From Zygaena filipendulae (Eukaryota > Arthropoda > Insecta > Lepidoptera > Zygaenidae), in NCBI GenBank assembly GCA_907165275.2, contig OU015651.1:14902501-14966500 (forward strand): a stretch of 64,000 bases of DNA. The letters are read 5' to 3'. Both the position numbers and the translations under genes were made by a program. The first letter of the stretch is position 1. Each line of letters begins with the position of its first letter. Positions 52,920 through 64,000 of this stretch are shown piece after piece. The notes under the pieces were generated by a model. That model was given only the letters and a program-made list of their open reading frames with translations. It was not told where the DNA came from and did not search any database.

Positions 52920-53539
52920 CTAGTGGTGTGCCGGATCGTGTCTGAACCAATGACGCGCGAACTAGTGGTGTGCCGGATCGTGTCCGAACCAATGACGCAC
53001 GAACTAGTGGTGTGCCGGATCGTGTCTGAACCAATGACGCGCGAACTAGTGGTGTGCCGGATCGTGTCTGAACCAATGATATGCGAACTAGTGGTGTGCC
53101 GGATCGTGTCTGAACCAATGACGCGCGAACTAGTGGTGTGCCGGATCGTGTCCGAACCAATGACGCACGAACTAGTGGTGTGCCGGATCGTGTCTGAACC
53201 AATGACGCGCGAACTAGTGGTGTGCCGGATCGTGTCTGAACCAATGATATGCGAACTAGTGGTGTGCCGGATCGTGTCTGAATCAATGATGCGCGAACTA
53301 GTGGTGTGCCGGATCGTGTCTGAACCAATGACGCATGAACTAGTGGTGTGCCGGATCGTGTCTGAACCAATGACGCACGAACTAGTTGTGTGCCAGATCG
53401 TGTCTGAACCAATGACGCGCGAACTAGTGGTGTGCCGGATCGTGTCTGAACCAATGGCGCACGAACTAGTGGTGTGCCGGATCGTGTCTGAACCAATGAC
53501 GCGCGAACTAGTGGTGTGCCGGATCGTGTCTGAATCAAC
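52920..53539. repeat. 42-bp minisatellite after the ZAD-gene stop codon
   Basis: Fifteen units begin every 42 bp from 52920 with CTAGTGGTGTGCCGGATCGT and a variable last third (GACGCGC, GACGCAC, GATATGC and others). Units 1-4 and 5-8 carry the same order of variants, a 168-bp higher-order repeat. Because 42 is a multiple of three, both strands are open (about 300 codons each), but this is a repeat artefact. The array starts 44 bp after the TGA. Confidence 0.95.
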
Positions 53540-53549
53540 AAATATAAGT

Positions 53550-54151
53550 GAAGGGTACAGGGGAAAAACATGCGATGTGAGAGTTTTTCAGCGGGAACAA
53601 AGATGGTGGTTCGGTCATTTATTTTCATGTCGATTAAAAAGGTTTAAAAATGGATTTTGTTGTGTTATAAGGTGCTAGTAATGGACAATAATTTTCACAG
53701 TGACGCTTTCTTATGTGCTCAAGAAGATATATGACATTTCGAGCTGATTTCTTTGGTTTCCTCCAAGAGCTCCGAGAAAGTTCTTGCGAGCTATAGTACC
53801 GTGGCTTGCAAGTTCAAACCGTACAACGAAGCATTTTAATAGAAAATATATTGATCTAATTAATTTCACTTGAAACTGGCTAAATGCATTATATGCGGAA
53901 GTCCATAAAAAGAAGAAAAGAAAGAACATGCGATGTCACATTTTTAAGTTTTTTAAACTGGTAATGCTACTGTATGGTTCAAATGTGACAGACAGATAAC
54001 GTCACAACACTCTGTGCAGTAACATACTTAGACGTGGGGTAATCTTCGTTCCAAAATATCAACCAATGTTTGCACGGATTCAAAGTTTAATTTGCAATTT
54101 TCTGAATTTACTGTCTTTGTGACATCATAATGTTTTCCCCCTGTACCCTTC
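53550..54151. mobile_element. MITE-like element with GAAGGGTACAGGGG ends
   Basis: Left GAAGGGTACAGGGGAAAAAC, right GTTTTCCCCCTGTACCCTTC: inverted over 20 bp with one mismatch. AAGT on both sides may be the target duplication. 602 bp without a plausible ORF. It sits 10 bp from the minisatellite. Confidence 0.7.
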
Positions 54152-54410
54152 AAGTATTAAAGAAGGTAGACATCGCACTAGAGTGCGGAAAGTGAGAACC
54201 TTTGAATTTTGTCGTCTATTAGCAGCGAGTGAAGCGCGTGTGTCAGATATCGACATATAAAATGCCGTGTACTCGCCAATAATGTAGAGGAGCCATTAAA
54301 CATGGAGCATTTCAAACGGGAGTAGACGAATGTCGAAGACTGAGAAACGAATCCTCATGTCACGTGGGCACGTGAAGTGGTCCAATAAAAGGTCCAGTTT
54401 AGCGCGACCA
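54152..54410. other. Short intergenic stretch
   Basis: Nothing coding. 54355-54405 (CACGTGGGCACGTGAAGTGG, TCCAATAAAAGGTCCAG) matches the interior of the MITE at 28119-28291, so the insertion at 54411 and this piece belong to the same family. Confidence 0.45.
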
Positions 54411-54518
54411 CCAGCCCCCCTAGCCAAGTTGACAATCTACAATCGAAATCGAAGAAACGGAGCCGTTATTGACATAACTACTTCGATTGTGGATTGTCAA
54501 CTTGGCTAGGGGGGCTGG
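54411..54518. mobile_element. Short MITE (GCCCCCTTAGCCAAGTTG family)
   Basis: CCAGCCCCCCTAGCCAAGTT at the left and AACTTGGCTAGGGGGGCTGG at the right are perfect reverse complements; pairing continues through GACAATC. 108 bp. Confidence 0.8.
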
Positions 54519-55239
54519 TCGTGGCCAACTAGATTAGATAAACCTGTGGGTGAATGTAAAGATATGGACTGTACATACTGTGTCAGCACGCAGCTCGCAG
54601 TACGTACAGCCCCTCCCGCGCCTCCGAGAGCGACGTAATCAAAAATTAGAGATGGAAACGATCTCTTAACCGACTTCCAAAAAGGAGGAGGTTATTGACT
54701 ATATTATACTCCCGTTTGAATGTTTTAACCAAAAGATAAACTGACGGATAGTTCCTTGCAAAAAGCATGTGGTATCTGCCGTAAGAGATCTTAGGGTCGA
54801 TACTGCTCAAGCAAATAACAAAAAGACATCAATAATAAGGGACTACGTAAAATGGGATGGGGGTACATGTGGCTGTCAAAAAAGTATGTGATACAGTGAC
54901 TGTCAAAAGCGTGTTAGGATACAGTGACTGTCAAATGTGTGCGTAATATTTTTGATGCTAACTGTAAAACAAAATTCTGCACTCACATGCTCGTCTTCTA
55001 GTTGCTACAACTAGTTCTTTGTTTACATTTTAAGGTGACCCAAAAACTCAGCACATTCTAATGAGATGTAAATATACAGCGAATCTTGACGTTATACTTT
55101 TAATGTAATTTTATAATATGTAAATTAATTAAAATAGAATATAGTATACTTAATGATCAATTTCATGTAAATTAACTGGTGCGTACGAGTTTAAAATGAC
55201 GGACACTACAACTTGGTTTAAATCCTCGGTTTTTTCTCT
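54519..55239. other. Intergenic AT-rich stretch
   Basis: No gene. AACCGACTTCCAAAAAGGAG at 54668 is a motif seen in many insect genomes; a reverse copy (CCTTTTTGAAGTCGGTTAA) is at 57296. Confidence 0.45.
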
Positions 55240-55596
55240 TATGGCCGGTTTACACTTCCTTAAGTAAAAATCGCGTGTGGACGCCGACCGGCAAGTAAGT
55301 CAGTGAGTAATATAGAAACCACTTCTATTTATTTTGTTGGACAGGGCAGTAGCGCGAACACCCGCCCGCTTCGTCTCCCGCTCCCCGCTAACTTATTACT
55401 TACTACTTGCCGCCGTCTGGACTTGCTTATGGATGCTCACCGTTTGGACGTTGCTGTCTACTTTTTACTTTTTGTCTACTGTCTACTTTTTACTGTCTAC
55501 TTTACTTTTCGATTCGATTAAGTAGGTAAGCTGAACGAAGCTGAGCTGAACTGAACTTAGTTAATTTCTACTTACGGATGTGTAAACCGGCCATAA
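55240..55596. mobile_element. MITE (GTGTAAACCGGCC family), complete
   Basis: TATGGCCGGTTTACACTTCC at the left and GGATGTGTAAACCGGCCATA at the right are inverted ends. Interior holds a TTTTACTGTCTAC run. A partial copy starts the window (1-83). Confidence 0.75.
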
Positions 55597-56137
55597 TAGA
55601 TACCATCTCACGATTCTTCTAGGACCTAGTTGAATTAAAGTTTTAATGTCGCTTATTCGCGCTATTAAAGCGACGGAAAAAATCTGATAGTTATATCTGA
55701 TTTTTTATATTTCGATGTCATGTAAAATTTGTAAAATTGTTTAATTTTAAGTAACAAAAATGTTGCGGTTTTAGCAGTGGTTTCGCTTTCCACTTTCTCG
55801 TCCGCCATTTTTTCAAACTGCTAAGCTCCGTTGAAAATATTCTTGTAAATTTCCCTTTTGGAACCTTTTTTTAATCATAAATGTGTGGATTAATTAAAAT
55901 AATGTACGTTTTTTTTTTAAATATATTGTTTCATTTGAAAACTGAACGTTGTTTAATTTACTATCGTATCATCTTGGTTAAATACTAATAATTGCTATAA
56001 AACGTCTTTTAAGGTGAATGGTTTTGGTCAAAGAGTACAATAACCACTACATTTTATGGTTTTGGTTATGGTTTTAATTTTTGAAGCGACACGTTTCGTT
56101 AGACAGGCAGCAACTAAGCAAATGTTTATATAATGTA
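55597..56137. other. Intergenic AT-rich stretch
   Basis: Nothing recognised. Confidence 0.45.
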
Positions 56138-56462
56138 CTAGCTGTCCCCCGCGGTTTCATTCGCGGTAATTTCGGAGTTCCCGCGGGAATTCCGGGATAA
56201 AAACTATCCTATCTTTTAAATTGGACCATATTATAAATGGTTGCAAAATTTTATCAAAATCCGTTCAGTAGTTTCGGAGTCCATCGCGGACAAACACCGT
56301 GACACGTGATTTATTTATATATTAAGACTAGCTGTCCCCCGCGATTTCATCCGCGGTAATTTCGGAGTTCCCGCGGAGGTTGCGGGAAAAAAGTACCTAC
56401 TCTATGTCCTTCTTTGTACCCCGACAGTAGTTTAGGGTGATTAGCTGTTCCCCGCATTATTA
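56138..56462 (-). mobile_element. Helitron-type elements in tandem, second truncated
   Basis: 56138-56328 from CTAGCTGTCCCCCGCGGTTT to TTTATATATTAAGA; 56329-56440 from CTAGCTGTCCCCCGCGATTT, cut after TTCTTTGTACCCCGACA. Same orientation. Confidence 0.65.
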
Positions 56463-57342
56463 AAGAAAAGATGTACCCTTCTGCGAGCATTAGCAGAGGT
56501 GGTGTCGAACCATTGGGATCATAACAAATAATAATTTAATAACCACAGTCGAAACAACTAATATATTATTATCAATAAAAAGATATAATACAATATTATC
56601 GCAATTAATAAATTCAACAAATAAATGCTAGGTCACTTTACATGAAATGGCAGACAGACATGAAATTTGCATATAAATTATGACTTTGAAATTTAACAAA
56701 ATTTTGTGTGAATAAGGGAGCTGGTCCAACCATATTGTGTTATAAATTACAATATTATAATTATGCAAATAAGGACATGGGGATATACTTTAATATATTT
56801 TATTAATAGTGTAGTGTTTTATTGCTAGCAGATAACTGTCACTTAAGTTTTACAGTTTATGTAAACCAGACCACTAGCATTATTATACTTATGGGATATA
56901 TCACCGACATTCGCTATTTTGGACGGTTTTTTTTTTACAATTTTCAATAAATGGTTTTGATGACAGTGCGATTTAATACTTCAAAACGGTGGAAATTAAG
57001 TCTAGTTCTGCTTCACACAGGCGGCGTTGATGCCGGAGCATACGTTAAATACGCTTGCAAGAAATTTAGATTATACTCTTGTAAGATTTAAAGGGTAATA
57101 AGTAATAACGTTACTTTCCCCTAGGCCTAACTCCGCTCGTTTCTCAAGACTGTTTGAGGTCTTCAAAATATCAAATTAGCGCCTCCCGCTTTAAAAAAAC
57201 CGTATTTTCTTGGATATTTATTTAAAAAGAAATCGTTAGATCGATATTTCATTTAAAAAAAATACATAATATAAACATCCGAATTGATAACCTCTCCTTT
57301 TTGAAGTCGGTTAAAAATGCAAATTAGGATAAATGCAAATTT
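56463..57342. other. Intergenic stretch before TMBIM4 3' end
   Basis: AT-rich, no gene seen. GGCGGTTTT-free; holds the reverse CTTTTTGAAGTCGGTTAA motif at 57297. Confidence 0.4.
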
Positions 57343-57348
57343 TTTATT
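57343..57348 (-). terminator. TMBIM4 poly(A) signal
   Basis: AATAAA on the minus strand, 266 bases after the stop codon. Confidence 0.5.
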
Positions 57349-57613
57349 GTAGTTCAGCAGTATTGGATCATAATATAATAATAAAGGTAGGTATAATAAA
57401 AAAAAGGCAAATTGAAAACCGCCATAAGATTAAAAGTTGTCAATTTATCAACAAAAATTTGCAGAATTTTAAATTTACTGTATTTCATGATGTTATATTC
57501 TCTATTCGATTCACTTTCAAAATGAAATAACTTACAGGACATGTTTTTTTTATATCGGGTGAGGCAAATTTGAATCTAGTAAGGGAGTCGATGGGCACTT
57601 CTCTAAACGACCA

Positions 57614-60600
57614 CTAGTTTCTGTTCATCTCGCTGAGAATGCGCAGTATGTATAGGAACAGATTGATGATGTCCAGATACAAGTTGATGGTGGCGAGGAT
57701 GTACTCCTCGGGGGAGAGGGTGGTCATCATCATCTGGGTGTCGTATATGAGGAACAGGCTGAAAAGGATGACCCCAGCGAAGGACAGAGCCAGCTCCAGG
57801 GCCGAGCTCCTCACGAAGATCTGGAGCACCCCGCCCACTATCAGCACGCACAGGCCCGCCATCATGCTGGTGGACACATTGCAAATATTTTAACGCTGCT
57901 CTACGAGAAATATCCAGTAATATCAATTTTAATATTATAAAGAGCTAAAGTTTGTGAGTTTGTGAATAAAATTGTCAGTTTGTGAGTTTATGATGTTGTA
58001 GGGGGTAATCTATGGATCTGCTGAACCGATTTTGGAAATTCTTTCACTTATAGAAAGCTACAGTGATCCTGTGTGACATAGGGTACTTTTTATTCCGGAA
58101 TTCCCGCGGGAACTCCGAAATTACACAGCTAGTTAGAAAGAGGAAACGTCTTGAGTTTATTTTTTTCAATTAATAAAAGATATCAATTTCACAAATTACA
58201 ACAAAAATAATCATCTGAATCGGTTCATAACTTCTGTGTATACCTACAGACAAAAAAATATACAGTCGAATTGTGAACCACCCCCTTTTTAAAGTCTTTT
58301 AAAAAGTCAAGGTGTATAAGGACACAGAGGGGCTATTATGTAACTTTTGTTTCTATCATTTTTCGGTTGCAATCAAAAATATAGCAGTTTTGCGATTACA
58401 ATATGCACGTTTTGACACCTACAATATCTAGCAATCAACCAAAATAAACACACTTCAAAAGTTGAGGCTGTCCGAACATGATTAATTAATCACAAAATCG
58501 CAATTTTTCTGATTGAAACTGAAATATGATAGCAACAATAGCAACAAAAGTTACATAATTGCTCTGCAGGTGGAGTTTTTTTTTTCATGAATACGGAGTA
58601 ACGGCATCCATAAAAATACCGTTTCGTGCATTTAACGCGTCCGATACTCACGCATACGATACGAAAGAGAAGTCGGTCTTGGTCCGAAGCGTGTAGAGTG
58701 TGAGCGAGAGCACCACGGTGAAGGTGATGGCGAGAGCCTTCAGCACCACTACGGTGTCGCTCATGGACACCACCACGCCGATAGAGTACGCTTGTACCAC
58801 GGTCTGCGAAAAGAATATTGGTTTATGGTGATAACAGCTAGCTCCGTTGACTGCTGCGCCGGGTGTGGCAGGTTCGAGCCCAACATAAAGTGCCGTCATT
58901 CAAAAATGAAAATTTACAATAGCTGTGCCTGCGGTTTCAGCCGTGGTAATTTCGGACTTCCCGCAGAATTGCATTTTTTGAATTTTCAAAAATACTTTCT
59001 TAGTGCCCACCTACGTCACTTAAGGAATATTTGTGCAAAATTTTATGGTTCTAGACACAGTTGTTTCAGCTGTGCGTTGATCGATCAGTCAGTCAGTTTC
59101 TGTTTTTTTATATATGAATAATATACATATATAGACTAGCTGTCCCGCGCGGTTTCACCCGCAATTATTTCGAAGTTCCCGCGGAATTGTTCCATACAAA
59201 CTTTGCAACACCTTTTCACTCTCTTAGGAGTGGAATTTCGGAAAATCATTTCTTGTTGGATGCATTCGTCTTACAAAGAACACACCCTCCAAGTTTCAGG
59301 TCTCTACGATCAGCGGTTTAGGCTGTGTACGTTCTTCTACAACTTTTTAAATGAAATCTTAGAAACTATGAGATTTAATACCTAGTTAGACTAACTAGTA
59401 AGGACTTTAAATAATTAAGGAACTGGTAAGGTTTGTTGGATACTGGGGGAGTTTCTAAAGTTACCAAAAATTAAAAGCTTAAATATTAAGATATAATATT
59501 AAAACTGAGATCAGATTGTAACAAAGAATTGAAAATAAGCCTATATTTGCAAAAAATTAATTGATCTGTCCTGATGATTTGAGTAAAATGGGGTTACCAT
59601 AACAGTGCCAGTGATACTCACAAATGCAGCCAAGAGGTACAGATTGGCAGGTGTCTCCTTCCTCTTCGCAAACAACGCCAGAAGTGTGACCATGCTCAGC
59701 ATGAAAGCAACCATCATCAACCATGGGCTGGAAATTAAAAAAGGTAATCAGAAAATTTTTATAATAGAAGTGTTTTTTGCTCAAAATTCCATAATAGTAA
59801 ATTGTTCTATCCAGATTTGCCAAACAGATTATTTTAAAAATACTAACTTTGATTTTAATTTTTTTATGTTCAAGCAGATTAGATAATTGCTGGAGTTAAT
59901 TTAACAAAGAAAACTTAATCATACAGGTTTTTACCAATGGTGGGAATGTCGAGATTATTTTCTGGGGTTCTCTGTTCCAGGAGCAGGACAACAGCCCAGG
60001 ATCCAACATAATCCTAAATGTACTTAGAGATATGGTAGCTTTTTATAAATGAGAGATTATTCCTTCCTCCTTCCTTCTATTAGTTCTAGTGATATAGGTC
60101 TCAACAAAAAGGCTTTCTCTTTATAAATCCTTACTATTATAAATGTGAAAGTGAGATTGTTTGTTACACTTTCACACCTCAACAGGTCAATCGATTGTCA
60201 TGAAATTTTGCATAGACATTGTCAAGGGTACAGAGAAGGGTATAGAGTTTTTTTTATTCCAGAATTCCCACGGGAATTCCGAAACTACTGTGGGTGAATC
60301 CGCAGGGTGCAGCTAGTATTAGAATAAGCAAAACAGTTACCACAGCGGTGACTCTTTACACTGAAGATATTTATTTAAACTTGTTGAATGACGTAGTACA
60401 GAAGTGGAATTATTGGATTTAACAATTTAACATTAACAACAAGATCATGCAGTACAGTATAATCATTGTTATTGTACTCACTTCACTTAAATAAAATCTA
60501 CACTTGGATGAATAATTGGCGAATTAAGGCTAGTGCAAGTAAATCTAACTTCACACTGAGAAGGGAAAACTGTAACATTGGGTGGAGAAGTGCTGCCACA

Positions 60601-61902
60601 TAACAAAGTAGTTAAATATCTTGGTTTCCATTTAGACCGGAGACAAACCTGGAAAATGCGCATCCAAAAAAAGCGAGAAGAAGGTACAGATATAAATCGT
60701 TGGAGTGGCTTCTGGGCAGGAAGTCCAACCTATCAGTCAACAACAAACTACTAATCTATAAAGCCATTCTAAAGCCGATCTGGACTTATGGAATGCAGTT
60801 ATGGGGAACAGCTAAAACCTTCAACACGGAAATACTGCAACTATTCCAAAATTGTGTACTGAAAGACATAGTAAATGCTCCTTGGTTCACTAGAATGGAG
60901 GATATACACCATTACCTGAAGGTTCCTACTGTGAAAGAGGAAATAAGCAGCATGACAACAACCTACGGAGAAAGGATAAACACTCACGAAAATCGACTTG
61001 CGCAAGCCCTGACTAGACCACTGGACAAAAGACGCCTAAAGAGACATCACATATGGGACTTAATGAGCTCATAGTTTCCACGCAATAGGCATCCCAATGA
61101 TGGTTGGCTATGCCTCAAACGCGACTATCACACAAAACAGTTGCTTATGGTCCCTGGGCCGATTGCATGCTTAAATAAGGAGGACAAAAAAAAAAAATTG
61201 TACTCACTTCTGTTGTACGAAGAACTGTACGGGTCTCACAAGCAGGAAAACAGTGGAGACACCGAGGGTCACCAGCAGTTGTATGGAGAGTAAGCCATAT
61301 ACTTTGCGAATGAAGCCAAGTCGAATCTCTTTGTCCGCATTTGACACATTATTTCGGTATGCAAAGTCATTCTGCAATAACAAAAGAATTTATATAATTC
61401 TTTATTTTTTGGGTTACATAGTACACTGGGTTACATTACAAATGACAAAAATGAAACCCTTATAATCATATCCATATGTTATTTAATGGGAAATCACACA
61501 TAAATCTAAATTGATATGGTGTATAATCTCTGAGTATACAGTACTAGAGACAAATACTTGTTATTTTATCTTGATTTTATAATGAAATGACCTTGGAAAC
61601 GTCTGTATCGTAAAGAAATTAAGTCATGTTTACTTTCGAATTAGTTAAGTTCTACTTAGTTCTTATATTATGGTATTCACTTTATAAAAAAAAGATTAAG
61701 AAGAAGAATTATACAGTAAAAGGAGTTGATAATAATTTCTTAGTATAGCATGCGAGAGTAGAAAAATTAATGAAGACATTTTTGTATTGCTTGTAATGCA
61801 ATGCTAGCACGACACGATATGTTTACTGTGATTTACCTCTATACCATCCTTCCCTCCGAGTTCACAGTCCTCCTGAGCATACATTAAGGGTATAGAAGCC
61901 AT
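57614..61902 (-). CDS. Tmbim4: TMBIM4/lifeguard-4-like Bax-inhibitor family membrane protein (5 exons)
   Basis: Exons 61902-61837, 61371-61208, 59727-59622, 58803-58652, 57866-57614; phases close to 246 codons plus TAG, close to the usual 238 of TMBIM4. The soluble N terminus ends NDFAYRNNV; then IRLGFIRKVYGLLSIQLLVT opens the first membrane segment. Seven hydrophobic segments follow, with VTLLALFAKRKETPANLYLL, YSIGVVVSMSDTVVVLKALA, TLYTLRTKTDFSF, and the family's last block SLFLIYDTQMMMTTLSPEEY-ILATINLYLDIINLFLYILR. The YDT Asp and SPEEYILA..LYLDIINLF are hallmarks of the UPF0005/Bax inhibitor-1 fold, which leaks Ca2+ from ER or Golgi and restrains apoptosis. The YDTQ and LYLDIINLF blocks favour TMBIM4 over TMBIM6. 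A LINE piece lies in intron 2. Confidence 0.92.
58000..58135 (+). mobile_element. Helitron-type relic
   Basis: GGGTAATCTATGGATCTGCT through CCGGAATTCCCGCGGGAACT to ACACAGCTAG; hairpin deleted. TMBIM4 intron 4. Confidence 0.5.
58918..59134 (-). mobile_element. Helitron-end-like repeat
   Basis: TAGCTGTGCCTGCGGTTTCA, GGTAATTTCGGACTTCCCGC, and a tail ATTTGTGCAAAATTTTATGG. Immediately followed by a second unit. Confidence 0.5.
59135..59380 (-). repeat. Helitron-end-like repeat with CAAGTTTCAGGTCTCTACG body
   Basis: CTAGCTGTCCCGCGCGGTTT then ATTATTTCGAAGTTCCCGCG and CCTCCAAGTTTCAGGTCTCT. Same leading end as the preceding copy but another interior. Confidence 0.5.
60130..60317 (+). mobile_element. 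Helitron-type element
   Basis: CCTTACTATTATAAATGTGA start, TTGTCATGAAATTTTGCATA, CAGAATTCCCACGGGAATTC and end GGGTGCAGCTAG. TMBIM4 intron 2. Confidence 0.65.
60530..61195 (+). pseudogene. Jockey-like LINE 3' end (RT C-terminal part, poly-A tail)
   Basis: Plus-strand frame with WLLGRKSNLSVNNKLLIYKA, ILKPIWTYGMQLWGTAKTFN, KDIVNAPWFTRMEDIHHYLK, VPTVKEEI and LDKRRLKRHHIWDL, the region after the RT catalytic core in jockey elements; upstream VVKYLGFHLDRRQTWK-like codons are in another frame. Ends in an A-rich tail at 61187-61197. The 5' part, endonuclease and RT core are absent: a normal 5' truncation. It lies antisense in TMBIM4 intron 2, ending a few bases from exon 2's donor (61207). Confidence 0.85.
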
Positions 61903-61929
61903 TTTGTGCACTTTTTCTTCACAATTAAC

Positions 61930-64000
61930 ACTTTATTTAATGATTTTTGTTAATTCTTTTCTTTCGTTTTCCCTTCAATTTGCTTAATGTAAACGTGACA
62001 AAAAATATATTGTTTTTGACATATTGTGACGTCATATCTGTCATAGCTCAGCTGACTACTAATTTGACATGGCTGTCAGTCACGGTTGACAACTGCAGTC
62101 TTTCAATTTGAAAAAAAAAGGAATATTAACATGGTAGGCGTATGGTAGGTATTAAAAAATAGCTTTAGGTACTCAGACAATGGGTGCAAAACTTTGCAAA
62201 AAAAAACTACCTACTTACTAACATTTAAATTTTATTGTACGAATAATATCTAAGTAGGTATTGTTTTCTTTTTTTATTTAAACTTTTTTGTACTTTTTAA
62301 TGCAAAAGGGGGTATGTAGGTATTTAATCAAAGAGTAGGTATAATAACTTTACGGGAAAATCACTTTACGCCTAGGGCATTGTGTGTCGAGTTCTAGTAG
62401 GTAGGTAGGTACCTAACTATTTTGGTTAAGAGAGATTTTAGGTACTGGTACACAGATTATGTTGTTATTATTATTATTCAAGTAGGTATTTGTTGCTTAT
62501 GAGCAAACCTGCAGAATTAATAATAGGATCTAATTATATTAAATCTTATACCTGGGTAAATAATTAGTTTTGTCGTTTGCTCGTCCCTTTTCTCTTTGTT
62601 CGTCCCATATTAGATATAGGGAATCTAATAATCTTCATACGAACATCGACCGTTTCGCTTCCGCTTGTAGGAAGGTAGGTAGATACGTAACTAAAAACCT
62701 AACGTAGGTACCTAGATGCATTTTGTTCGCCTGCCTTTAACGCAATAAAGTAGAATTGAATTTTGTAGCGCCTGTCGAGTTTTACTTAGCTACCTACTAG
62801 TCGAGTAAAATATTTCAATGGTGGAAAAATCACATTCCCTTGTTCTTTGCATGTTATATTTCCACCAAAGAATAAAGCCTCAAATCTACTGTCTGTTCTG
62901 TTTGTACAAATATCTACTGTAATCTAGGTACCTATATTAAGTTGGCTAATTATGTTGTCTGTAGGTGTTTCAAATCTCAGACAAGCATAATCTCATTGAT
63001 TAATTATATTCTCTTTGAGCATATTATTGTCATATTTTATCAGTTTTGAAATAGCCCACGTCAAATTAGCGTCTAAAACGTGAGCAATACCTAATTAGAT
63101 TGGGGAAAGATGCTTTGATCGCCACAAATCTTTTTTGAACAGGAATGACATAGGTAATATGAAAACCTCTTACCACAAAAGGTCAATGATGTCAAGTGGG
63201 TGTACAAAAATAAGTCTGATAGTGTAGTAGTGTAGTAATGAGTTTAAGGCCTGTTTATTAGACTCCATGTATTATTTTTGACAAGGCAGTCCATTTCTCA
63301 ATTCATTGCTTCTGTGGTAGTATAAGGTATATTTTATGTGCCGACTGCCGAGGTATGAAAATAAATATTCAATCAAAACCGGCGGTTCGATTAAAAAAAC
63401 TATAATGGATACGTAATGTATTTTATTTTTTTTCAAATTAATGAACAAAATATACTCAGATAGAGCGTAGATATTAAAGTTTAGTAGCGGGGGCTCGTGA
63501 CTTCAAAACCACGATTAGGTACACTGTACCAAGGCGTGACGTCATGCAAACATCACGACAGAACATTATCACCGTTATTTTTTGATTACGAATGTAATTT
63601 ATAGGAAGTAGACGTCAGTTAAGATAGGATTTTCCCGAGGAAACTTGAATGCCTGGAGAAGGGAATTTCAAGTACCTAGGTATTTATTTTTACTTAGGTA
63701 GGTACCTACCTACTGCTTTGTCCCTAGCATATTTGATATCAATAGTTGCGAGAAATAATGCTAAAGGCAGTAATAATATGCGGTGCGCAGTTGTACAGTC
63801 CGCACCAAAAAAATGTAAACACCTTTGCCAACTGCTGAACCTTATTACCATTGCAATAAGATTCAACGATAGTCAAATGGGATTACATATTTCTGATGTC
63901 GACTGTAGGTGCACAGAGCCGCAAGCCCGCATTGCGTCGCCGAATTGCATTTACTCGTAATAGCGGCACAAATAAAACTTCATAGGCCAGGAAAGGTTCT
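61930..64000. other. Region upstream of TMBIM4
   Basis: AT-rich with many TAGGTAGGTACC words. 63400-63600 is a worn copy of the TTAGTCCGTC MITE family (GATAGAGCG, GGGGGCTCGTGACTTC, GGCGTGACGTCATGC, CGTTATTTTTTGATTACG). No other gene is seen; ORFs here look random. Confidence 0.5.

Noticed and set aside
52920..53539. CRISPR-like direct repeats
   Set aside because: Contiguous tandem units without unique spacers, in a eukaryotic genome.
52735..53678. Opposed ORFs of about 300 codons on both strands
   Set aside because: Both are open only because the 42-bp minisatellite unit is a multiple of three without stops; no protein family and the array lies after a stop codon.
57603..57926. Overlapping 107-codon minus-strand ORF at the TMBIM4 last exon
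   Set aside because: Shifted frame of the same exon; the 87-codon frame carries the conserved family residues.

Overview
The window is nuclear DNA of an insect, almost certainly a moth or butterfly. GC-rich coding exons sit in AT-rich introns. The introns hold dozens of short Helitron-type elements of the kind common in Lepidoptera (5' end TCCTACTAATATTATAAA, 3' hairpin plus CTAG), several foldback MITE families and TAGGTAGGTACC-type simple sequence. No species can be named from sequence alone.

Four host genes can be reconstructed to the base because splice phases close across every intron. (1) 6429-27759, plus strand, 9 exons: cytosolic aspartate aminotransferase (GOT1), 409 aa. (2) 30243-39658, minus strand, 13 exons: PWP1, a nucleolar/chromatin WD-repeat protein, 463 aa. 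(3) 43138-52876, plus strand: a ZAD zinc-finger transcription factor with two mutually exclusive 3' ends, either four C2H2-type fingers (419 aa) or a lysine/arginine-rich helical tail (350 aa). (4) 57614-61902, minus strand, 5 exons: a TMBIM4/lifeguard-4 Bax-inhibitor-like membrane protein, 246 aa. GOT1 and PWP1 converge, as do the ZAD gene and TMBIM4; PWP1 and the ZAD gene diverge. Nothing suggests that the four act in one pathway.

Mobile DNA dominates the rest. 1-6260: a broken Harbinger transposase, a LINE RT scrap and two arms of one repeat in opposite orientation. 7425-12344 (GOT1 intron 2): a degraded DIRS-type element that keeps inverted terminal repeats and the internal complementary region. 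18911-20161: a 124-bp tandem array in which the 3' part of GOT1 exon 7, with its donor site and an acceptor-like AG, is repeated ten times. The eleventh unit is split by a nearly new BEL/Pao retrotransposon (20162-26200) with an open 1736-codon ORF, near-identical LTRs and a GGGGG target duplication. 26400-64000: many MITE and Helitron copies, a 42-bp minisatellite directly after the zinc-finger stop codon, and a jockey-like LINE 3' end in TMBIM4.

The most novel-looking item is a family of three tiny palindromic insertions (19, 26 and about 30 bp; near 617, 4207 and 40320). They share the same ends and each is flanked by an 8-9 bp direct repeat. They look like the smallest possible internally deleted transposons.
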